NCBI GenBank assembly: GCA_022865555.1
Contig: JALHTD010000211.1
Span: forward strand, 1 to 5,437
Reading direction: 5' to 3'
Origin: Thermoanaerobaculaceae bacterium
GTDB taxonomy: Bacteria > Acidobacteriota > Thermoanaerobaculia > Thermoanaerobaculales > Thermoanaerobaculaceae
DNA length: 5,437 bases
This document shows positions 1-4,807 of this stretch, one piece after another. Position 1 is the stretch's first letter, and every line of letters begins with the position of its first letter. A program made the translations under genes and the position numbers. The notes under the pieces were generated by a model, which was given only the letters and a program-made list of their open reading frames with translations, had not been told where the DNA came from and searched no databases.

Positions 1-1
1 C

Positions 2-634
2 AGCACCGAAGGGGACACCTCCTATCACTTCATCCTTCGGGGCGTGGACTTCATCTTCCTCGACAACGCCGACGACAGGGCATTCACCGCCGAGCAGATC
101 GGCTGGCTTTCCGGGGTTCTCGCCGCGGACGCCGAGGATCCGTCAGTGCGTGGGATCATCGTTTCGATGCATGAACCGCTGCCCTACAGCACCGGGCGCC
201 TCCACGCGATGGACGTCAGTTGCCACGGGCGCTGCTCCGGGCAGCAGGTGTACGACATGCTGTTCCGCGCGCAAAACCTCTCGGCCCCGCCGGAGAAGCA
301 GAAGCGTGTGCTCGTGTTCGCAAGCCACGTGCACTACTTCGAGGAGAACATCTACGACACCCCGGAGCACCTGGGCCAGGTGCTGCCGGGGTGGGCGGTG
401 GGTACGGGGGGCGCCGAGCAGAAGGGCTCCACGATCCGCTACGGGTACGTGCTGGTCGAGGTGCGCCCCGACGGAAGCCTGGGTACGCAGTTCAAGGAGG
501 TCACGAGGGACTCGCCGCCTCTGGCCAGCGGCCCAGGGGCCGACACGCTGACGGAGTTCTGCTTCTCCCTGAACAAGAGCCCGATCACGTGGCGGCAGCC
601 GGCGGGTGCGTGTCCGTGCGGGTCGGCCCGCTGA
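2..634 (+). CDS. Calcineurin-like metallophosphoesterase, C-terminal part (5' end outside window)
   Basis: The reading frame is open from the first bases of the window to the TGA at 632-634, giving 210 visible residues, so the true start lies upstream. What is visible fits the C-terminal half of the calcineurin-like phosphoesterase fold. There is a strand ending in FIFLDNA (about residues 17-23), then a helix with the EQIGWL pattern, then VSMHEPLP, whose His (about residue 57) matches the lone metal-binding His of the family. ASHVHYF (His 109 and His 111) stands where the family's GHxH motif is expected, and GWAVGTGGAEQ follows. The D-x-H, GD and GNHE motifs that normally come first would be upstream. 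Enzymes of this family hydrolyse phosphomonoesters or phosphodiesters using two metal ions; the substrate cannot be told from this fragment. Oddities are Ser in place of the first Gly of GHxH, and Cys pairs at CHGRC (74-78) and CPC (204-206). Confidence 0.82.
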   Translation, partial: STEGDTSYHFILRGVDFIFLDNADDRAFTAEQIGWLSGVLAADAEDPSVRGIIVSMHEPLPYSTGRLHAMDVSCHGRCSGQQVYDMLFRAQNLSAPPEKQKRVLVFASHVHYFEENIYDTPEHLGQVLPGWAVGTGGAEQKGSTIRYGYVLVEVRPDGSLGTQFKEVTRDSPPLASGPGADTLTEFCFSLNKSPITWRQPAGACPCGSAR

Positions 635-652
635 CGCCTAGAGAGGGGCGTC
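633..652 (+). terminator. Hairpin overlapping the phosphoesterase stop codon, possible weak terminator
   Basis: GACGCC (633-638) is perfectly complementary to GGCGTC (647-652), and a T-G wobble (639/646) extends the stem to 7 pairs with a 6-base loop. It begins inside the stop codon. No T-run follows, so intrinsic termination is doubtful. The rest of the gap to 759 between the two convergent genes shows nothing else I can support. Confidence 0.3.
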
Positions 653-759
653 CGGGTCGACCACTCCCCGACACCGCAGGCCTCGTGAAGCATTGCGGAG
701 GGTGATGGGAGCGGCGGCGATGGCTGAGCGCTAACTGACTGGTGGCCGCCGGAGGGCGT

Positions 760-1107
760 CTATTTTCGCGCCGCGGCCAGCGCGGCAAGGGTTGCGTCGA
801 GGGACTGCTGGTCGTCAGGTGTCATGCGCAGGAACTCGACCCCGATCTCGTACTGATAGGGGGCGGGCACGGTCTCCCAAACCACTCGGCTGTGTGCCTT
901 GACGATCCCTCCTGGCGCGGAGATCACCAGGTCCAGCTCTGTCCCCACGCCAATGGACGGGTGGAAGATGAACATGCAGCCGCCGCCCCCGATCTTGCGC
1001 GTCCTGGCCATCTTCTCCGAGCCGATCTTCCCTGTTCTCCTGACCAGCACGGCGTACTCGGCCAGGAATCGGGGAAAGCGGCGCGGCGGCGTTGGTTTCT
1101 CAGACAT
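760..1107 (-). CDS. Small stand-alone PilZ-domain protein
   Basis: This 115-residue protein is essentially one PilZ domain, the small beta-barrel that binds cyclic di-GMP in many bacteria. The N-terminal RxxxR motif is present (RRFPR, with Arg9 and Arg13). A beta-strand-rich core follows, with TELDLVISAPGG, a strand around HSRVVWETV, and the typical closing strand YEIGVEFLRM before a C-terminal helix. The second canonical motif, D/N-x-S-x-x-G, appears as KIGGGG (38-43): Asp is replaced by Lys and Ser by Gly, so c-di-GMP binding may be weak or absent. ATG at 1107 is preferred over the TTG at 1167, because the extra 20 residues look non-domain-like and that TTG falls within a good -35 candidate. 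A GAGG lies 12 bases before the ATG, rather far for a strong ribosome site. With no effector domain, such proteins usually act through a partner; none is identifiable here. Confidence 0.8.
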   Translation of the reverse strand: MSEKPTPPRRFPRFLAEYAVLVRRTGKIGSEKMARTRKIGGGGCMFIFHPSIGVGTELDLVISAPGGIVKAHSRVVWETVPAPYQYEIGVEFLRMTPDDQQSLDATLAALAAARK

Positions 1108-1138
1108 CGGGTTTTCTTGCCTCAATTTCCTGAACACC

Positions 1139-1167
1139 AATTTAGCAGCGAGGCCGCCGCGATCCAA
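1139..1167 (-). promoter_or_regulatory. Candidate sigma70-type promoter for the PilZ gene
   Basis: Read on the minus strand, TTGGAT (1167-1162) and TAAATT (1144-1139) are separated by exactly 17 bases, giving matches of 3/6 and 4/6 to the -35 and -10 consensus. Transcription would start near 1132, leaving a leader of about 25 bases before the ATG at 1107. If correct, this rules out the upstream TTG start at 1167. Confidence 0.45.
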
Positions 1168-1234
1168 GCGCGACCGGGCAGAAGCCGCCGCCGATCCGTC
1201 TCCGAGGGCCCGAGATCTCGCCGTCGGCCGGCGC

Positions 1235-1243
1235 TGTTAGAAT
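1235..1243 (+). promoter_or_regulatory. Extended -10 element before the peptide transporter gene
   Basis: TGTTAGAAT matches the extended -10 pattern TGnTATAAT with one mismatch, the hexamer TAGAAT being at 1238-1243. No good -35 lies 16-18 bases upstream, which is common for extended -10 promoters. Transcription would start near 1250, giving a leader of about 39 bases that contains a GGGTGA ribosome-binding site at 1276-1281, 7 bases before the ATG. Confidence 0.45.
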
Positions 1244-1288
1244 CGCGCCTTGGGGCCCGGCACGGGCCGGAAAACGGGTGACCAACCG

Positions 1289-2863
1289 ATGGCGACTTCC
1301 TCAGCCGAGAAGTTCCCCAGGGTCTTCTGGACCGCCAACGTCACGGAGCTTTTCGAGCGCGCCGCCTACTACTCGATGGCCAGCTTCGTGGTCATCTACC
1401 TGGGTCAGCTCGGTTTCGGAGCCTACTGGCCGTCGAACCTCAACAGCGTCCTGTGGACGCTGGTCTACTTTCTGCCGATCCTCTCCGGGACGATCGCCGA
1501 CCAGGTCGGGTTTCGCAGGTCGTTGCTGGTGGCGTTCGTGTTGCTCGCGGCCGGGTACTTCCTGATGGGTGTCCCGGTCTGGTTCGCCGGCGGCGAGCTC
1601 GCGCCCATCGTGGCCAAGGAGTTCACCGCGAAACCCGGGTTGGTGGGTATCGTAGTGGTGGCGATCCTGCTCATCGGCATGGGTGGCTCGGTGATCAAAC
1701 CGTGCATCTCGGGTACCGTGCAGAAGACCTCTGGGACTCTGGCAACGCTCGGGTTCGCGATCTTCTACATGGTCATCAACATCGGCTCGCTTTTCGGACG
1801 CGGCACCGCGTACGTGGTCCGCACACGTTCGAGCGTGGTGCCTGTCCTGCTCGTCGTCCTCGTGTGTGCACTGGCGGCTGCCGCTCTCATCCTCCTGGCC
1901 CGTTGGAGCGCAGCGCACCGCGAGCGCAGGGGGAACATCGCCGCGACCACCGTCGGCTCGCTGTCAGTCCTCGCGGTCGCCGTGCTCCTGATCTCGTGGG
2001 TCCTGTGGCTCCCGGGCGGGCAGCCCTCGGGTGGCTCGGGCTCCAGCCTGTCGTACATCTTCGCGGTCGCGGCAGTGGCCTCGATCGCGGCGTTCTTCGT
2101 CGTTCTCTTCTTCTACCAGGAGCCGGCGCCCAACGCCGGCACCCCGGCGAAGCCGAAGCGCTCGGTCGGCCGAATCCTGCTGGACATGGTGCTCGTACTG
2201 AAGAGCGGCCGGTTCACCCTGTTCCTGCTGGTCATCAGCGGGTTCTTCTTCCTCTACAACCAGGTCTACAACGTGCTGCCGCTCTACGTGAAGCGGGTCG
2301 TCGAGTTGACTCCGGCAATGGACCTCTACACCGCGGCCAACCCGCTGGTAATCGTCTGCTTCCAGCTCCTTATCACCAGCAGGTTCGGCAGGATGCGCCC
2401 GATCCGCTCGATGATCATCGGCAGCATCGGCATCTCGCTCTCGATGGCGGTCAACCTCTTTCCGGTTTTCGCCGCGGGCGGGGTGCGGGCGCTGGTCGCC
2501 AACTGGCTGCCGATCGGCTCTGTGTTCGTGATCATGACCGTGGCGCTCATCGCCTTCGCGGAGCTGTTTACCTCGCCGCGGATGTTCGAGTATATCGGCG
2601 CGCTGGCGCCCAAGGGGCAGGAAGGACTCTTCCTCGGCTATGCCAACCTGCCGCTCGCCATCGGCTCGCTGTTCGGCGGCCCGGTTGGAGCGTTCATCTT
2701 CAACGACATCATGGCCAAGGGAGCGACCAAGCGCCCCGACGGTCTCCTCGATCTCGACCCGACCCAGAACGCGCTCGGCTGGATGATCCTGATGGCAATC
2801 GGCCTCGCCTCGGCGTTCTCCATGTGGTTGTTCAACCGCTGGCTCGAGAAGCAGAAGCCGTAG
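1289..2863 (+). CDS. POT/PTR2-family proton-dependent oligopeptide transporter (MFS)
   Basis: This 524-residue inner-membrane protein belongs to the POT branch of the major facilitator superfamily, which takes up di- and tripeptides with protons. Signatures appear in order: ExxER in TM1 (Glu20 to Arg24, followed by AAYYSM), MFS motif A after TM2 (SGTIADQVGFRR, 66-77), IKP with Lys137 in TM4, the PTR2-type FYMVINIGSL (159-168) in TM5, and Glu425 in AELFTSP of TM10. Two extra hydrophobic segments (about 218-241 and 254-276) sit between TM6 and TM7, giving the 14-helix layout of bacterial POTs. Length is normal for the family. In TM7 the family's Glu-Gln pair reads Asn324-Gln325, and the Phe of ERFxYY is Ala. 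ATG 1289 is chosen for its GGGTGA site at 1276-1281; an in-frame TTG at 1250 adds 13 unlikely residues. The substrate is inferred from family; a dedicated non-peptide substrate is possible. Confidence 0.9.
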   Translation: MATSSAEKFPRVFWTANVTELFERAAYYSMASFVVIYLGQLGFGAYWPSNLNSVLWTLVYFLPILSGTIADQVGFRRSLLVAFVLLAAGYFLMGVPVWFAGGELAPIVAKEFTAKPGLVGIVVVAILLIGMGGSVIKPCISGTVQKTSGTLATLGFAIFYMVINIGSLFGRGTAYVVRTRSSVVPVLLVVLVCALAAAALILLARWSAAHRERRGNIAATTVGSLSVLAVAVLLISWVLWLPGGQPSGGSGSSLSYIFAVAAVASIAAFFVVLFFYQEPAPNAGTPAKPKRSVGRILLDMVLVLKSGRFTLFLLVISGFFFLYNQVYNVLPLYVKRVVELTPAMDLYTAANPLVIVCFQLLITSRFGRMRPIRSMIIGSIGISLSMAVNLFPVFAAGGVRALVANWLPIGSVFVIMTVALIAFAELFTSPRMFEYIGALAPKGQEGLFLGYANLPLAIGSLFGGPVGAFIFNDIMAKGATKRPDGLLDLDPTQNALGWMILMAIGLASAFSMWLFNRWLEKQKP

Positions 2864-2864
2864 G

Positions 2865-2878
2865 GAACGCCTTCGTTC
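2865..2878 (+). terminator. Small hairpin just after the transporter stop codon
   Basis: GAACG (2865-2869) pairs perfectly with CGTTC (2874-2878) around a CCTT loop, one base after the TAG stop. The 30-base gap to the convergent gene has no T-run, so this is at best a weak or bidirectional terminator. Confidence 0.25.
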
Positions 2879-2893
2879 ACTGCCGGAGAGTGT

Positions 2894-3283
2894 TCATCGG
2901 CGCGCCGTGAGGGAACGGTGCGCGGCGATGGCGCCCTCGCCGGCTTCGCGGAACGCGCGCGAGACCCCGCCGACCCCGAGCTTGACTCCGCCGAAGACCC
3001 GCGAAACGAGAACTCCGCCCTCGAGGTCCTCGCGCCGCAGCAACTCCAGCAGCACCTTCCCCGGGTGACCCACCTCGCCGTCGTCCTTTGACCTCTCGAC
3101 CAGCGCTCCCGCGGCGTCGCGGCAGCGCACCGCCCAGCAGTGGTGGCTGGCCCTGCGCAGCTCACCCTTGCGGTGCCTCACGACGGCCGCCGCTTCTTCC
3201 TCGCCAGCCGCCGGGAACAGCAGCGCGTGGAAACGCGAGCGCTCCACGGTGAGCTTGAACTCGCTCGCTGCCGTGACCTTCAC
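2894..3283 (-). CDS. Short IMPACT/YigZ-family (UPF0029) protein, N-terminal domain only
   Basis: These 129 residues match the N-terminal domain of the YigZ/IMPACT family from end to end. There is an opening ERSRFHA (14-20), an acidic helix EEEAAAVV, ASHHCWAVR (45-53) where the family has a THNCYAYR-like stretch, ERSKDDGE (63-70), GHPGKVLLELL (72-82), and VSRVFGGVKLGVGG (93-106), the hallmark glycine-rich segment usually written TRYFGGIKLGAGG. Full bacterial YigZ proteins are about 200 residues and carry a second ferredoxin-like domain (DUF1949). Here the protein ends about 20 residues after the hallmark, so that domain is missing. The biochemical role of bacterial YigZ is not settled; the eukaryotic relative IMPACT acts in translational control through GCN1. 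Start: GTG at 3283, with GGTGGAG just upstream. The frame reaches a stop codon at 3335-3337 with no other plausible in-frame start. It is convergent with the transporter and divergent from the TonB gene. Confidence 0.82.
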   Translation of the reverse strand: MKVTAASEFKLTVERSRFHALLFPAAGEEEAAAVVRHRKGELRRASHHCWAVRCRDAAGALVERSKDDGEVGHPGKVLLELLRREDLEGGVLVSRVFGGVKLGVGGVSRAFREAGEGAIAAHRSLTARR

Positions 3284-3331
3284 GCTCTCTCCACCGCAGG
3301 CCCTGTCCTGGGCGAGCGCCTCATCGCCGCA

Positions 3332-3337
3332 ATCCTA
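3332..3337 (-). promoter_or_regulatory. Candidate -10 element for the IMPACT-domain gene
   Basis: On the minus strand TAGGAT (3337-3332) matches TATAAT in 4 of 6 positions and is followed by TGCGGCG, resembling the elements before the transporter and arfB genes. Transcription would start near 3325, about 42 bases before the GTG start. No clear -35 was found at 16-19 bases. Confidence 0.35.
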
Positions 3338-3400
3338 CCCGTTTCCGGTTTCGGTTCGGCAGCCGGTGGTGTCCAACGGGCAGGAGCAGGCAGCTGGGGA

Positions 3401-3407
3401 AAGGAGG
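3401..3407 (+). promoter_or_regulatory. Strong Shine-Dalgarno sequence setting the TonB-family start
   Basis: AAGGAGG, a near-perfect match to the 16S anti-Shine-Dalgarno, lies 5 bases before the ATG at 3413. The same frame stays open upstream to 3140, but that part runs antisense to the IMPACT-domain gene; this site decides for 3413. Confidence 0.8.
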
Positions 3408-3412
3408 CGGCC

Positions 3413-4150
3413 ATGTTCGACACCACCCTGATGGCCTCGAGGGTTTCTTTGGATGCGAGGCGGAGGCTCGCGCCACTGGCAGCGGCGGTTGCGGTCCACG
3501 CCCTCGTGGTGGGGTTTGTGACCGTCGGCCAGCTCTGGGCCGTGGATCCGGTGCGCGAGTACGTGGTCGTGCCACCTCTGGTGGTGCACCTGCCTCCGCC
3601 GCTCGGGGGCGGCGGCCACACTGCGGATCGGCAGTCGGCGCAGAGGTCCGGCGCGACGCGAATCCCACGGCAGCCGGCCGTCCAGCCGGTGCTCGTTCCG
3701 GTGGATGTTCCCAGGGCCACCGATCCGGAGCTTCAGCCGGAGCCGCCACGGGTGCCCGGGACCGAGGATCTCGGTGAGGGGACATCTGCCGGTCCCGGCA
3801 TCGGCGACGGGCCTGCGCAGGCCGGTGTGGCTACCGGCGACCCGGTCGAGCCGCCCAGGCGCATCGGTGGCGACGTCAAGGCCCCGGTTGCCATCGCCCG
3901 CTCGGCGCCGCCGTACCCTGAAGCCGCTCGCAAGATGCGGATCGAGGGCGTCGTCCTGGTAGAAGCCGTCATCGACGAGGCTGGAAACGTCGTGGACGCA
4001 CGCGTGCTCAAGGACATCGGCATGGGGTGCGGCCAGGCCGCGGTCGAGGCCATCCGCACCTGGAGGTACGAGCCCGCGACGCTCAACGGGCGGCCGGTCA
4101 GCGTCTACCTCGAAGTGAGGGTGAGCTTCCGGCTCCACGGCGCGGAGTAG
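3413..4150 (+). CDS. TonB-family energy transducer
   Basis: This 245-residue protein has the standard TonB layout. A short positively charged N-terminus (LDARRR, 13-18) precedes one transmembrane segment (about 19-44) carrying His29, in the position range of the functionally important His of E. coli TonB. A periplasm-spanning linker rich in Pro and Gly (about 45-155) follows, then a C-terminal TonB domain (about 160-242). The domain is recognised by SAPPYPEAARK (164-174), EGVVLVEAVIDEAGNV and VEAIRTWRYEPA (211-222), with RVSFRL at the end. TonB proteins carry energy from the inner-membrane proton gradient, through ExbB/ExbD, to outer-membrane receptors that import siderophores, cobalamin or other ligands. 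No exbB, exbD or receptor gene is in the window, so the partner is unknown. It has its own Shine-Dalgarno site and is divergent from the IMPACT gene. Many genomes encode several TonB paralogues, so it may not be the general one. Confidence 0.9.
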   Translation: MFDTTLMASRVSLDARRRLAPLAAAVAVHALVVGFVTVGQLWAVDPVREYVVVPPLVVHLPPPLGGGGHTADRQSAQRSGATRIPRQPAVQPVLVPVDVPRATDPELQPEPPRVPGTEDLGEGTSAGPGIGDGPAQAGVATGDPVEPPRRIGGDVKAPVAIARSAPPYPEAARKMRIEGVVLVEAVIDEAGNVVDARVLKDIGMGCGQAAVEAIRTWRYEPATLNGRPVSVYLEVRVSFRLHGAE

Positions 4151-4254
4151 CGTGCGCCCGGGTGCCTCGCTCCCGCGGATTGGGGCGGCCGCCGAATGTG
4201 CAAGGTCACCGCCCAGGCCCGTCGGTGTCGAGGGTGGATGGAACTCCCGCGCTC

Positions 4255-4274
4255 GCGCCGGCGGAGCCGGACGC
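4255..4274 (+). terminator. GC-rich hairpin between the TonB-family gene and arfB
   Basis: CCGGC (4258-4262) pairs with GCCGG (4266-4270) around a GGA loop. With a bulged A at 4271, GCG (4255-4257) pairs with CGC (4272-4274), giving 8 pairs. A moderately T-containing stretch (GCTTGCTTTCGT) follows. It lies about 105 bases after the TonB stop and could end that transcript, but there is no true T-run. The remainder of the 4151-4326 gap shows no gene. Confidence 0.3.
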
Positions 4275-4311
4275 TCGCTTGCTTTCGTGGGTCATCGGCT
4301 TGCTCAGCGCG

Positions 4312-4317
4312 TAAGAT
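4312..4317 (+). promoter_or_regulatory. Candidate -10 element immediately before arfB
   Basis: TAAGAT matches TATAAT in 4 of 6 positions and ends 9 bases before the ATG at 4327. Transcription would start only about 2-4 bases before the start codon, giving an almost leaderless mRNA. This agrees with the lack of any Shine-Dalgarno-like sequence before this gene. No clear -35 was found at normal spacing. Confidence 0.4.
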
Positions 4318-4326
4318 TGGTACGGC

Positions 4327-4752
4327 ATGATCGAGATCGCACCGGGTCTCGCGATCCCCGAGGGGGAGCTGAGGTTCACCGCCTCGCGCAGCGGTGGCCC
4401 TGGGGGGCAGAACGTCAACAAGGTCGCCACCAGGGTCACGCTGATCTTCGATGTGGGCGGCTCGCCGAGCCTCTCGCCGGACCAGAAGGCACGCGTCCGC
4501 GAGCGCCTCGCGACGCGCATCAGCAGAGACGGAGTCCTGCGGGTCGTCTCGCAGCGCCACCGGACCCAGGCCGCCAACCGGAAGGCGGCGGTGGAGCGTT
4601 TCGTGGAGCTGCTGCGCTGGGCGTTGGCGGACGAGCCCACGCGCGTGCCGACGCGGCCGACCCGCGTTGCGAAGGAGCGTCGCGTGGCCTCCAAGAAGCT
4701 GCGAGGGCGGCTCAAGCAGGAGCGGGCACGGCCGGTCTCCCCCGACGAGTAG
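4327..4752 (+). CDS. arfB: Peptidyl-tRNA hydrolase ArfB (alternative ribosome rescue, YaeJ)
   Basis: ArfB frees ribosomes stalled on mRNA lacking a stop codon: its tail enters the empty mRNA channel and its GGQ loop hydrolyses the peptidyl-tRNA ester in the peptidyl transferase centre. The 141-residue length is almost identical to E. coli ArfB (140). The catalytic GGQ is at residues 26-28, the same position as in E. coli, within SGGPGGQNVNK. The family's IPEGEL opening (10-15) and SQRHRTQAANR (72-82) are present. After about residue 104 comes the basic tail, PTRPTRVAKERRVASKK, with no release-factor codon-recognition domain. That tail and the short length separate it from RF1/RF2 and from RF-like paralogues. 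ATG 4327 follows a -10-like TAAGAT at very short distance and has no ribosome-binding site, suggesting a nearly leaderless transcript. It stands alone between the TonB-family gene and a convergent TPM-domain gene. Identification is firm. Confidence 0.95.
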   Translation: MIEIAPGLAIPEGELRFTASRSGGPGGQNVNKVATRVTLIFDVGGSPSLSPDQKARVRERLATRISRDGVLRVVSQRHRTQAANRKAAVERFVELLRWALADEPTRVPTRPTRVAKERRVASKKLRGRLKQERARPVSPDE

Positions 4753-4807
4753 CGCTCTCGGTCAGACCCGTCGCTCGGACCGCGTTCCGGGGACGAAGCT
4801 CTCTCAG

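Noticed and set aside
1301..1918. A 205-codon antisense frame within the transporter gene
   Set aside because: Its His/Asp/Arg/Glu-rich composition is that expected from the reverse strand of a hydrophobic membrane gene; no recognisable domain.
2878..2892. CACT/AGTG-type inverted repeat between the transporter and IMPACT genes
   Set aside because: Only about 4 pairs and no T-run; too weak to call a terminator or operator.
1453..2910. A 485-codon open frame on the plus strand overlapping the transporter gene
   Set aside because: It runs one frame off the transporter, has the Arg/Gly/Pro-rich composition of a high-GC shadow frame and shows no domain. The transporter frame carries all POT motifs.
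3140..3412. Upstream extension of the TonB-family reading frame
   Set aside because: It overlaps the IMPACT-domain gene on the other strand, has no TonB-like content, and a near-perfect Shine-Dalgarno site at 3401-3407 sets the start at 3413.
4759..4782. CGGTC/GACCG inverted repeat in the gap between arfB and the TPM gene
   Set aside because: Only 5 pairs with a 14-base loop and no T-run on either strand; this is expected by chance in such GC-rich DNA.
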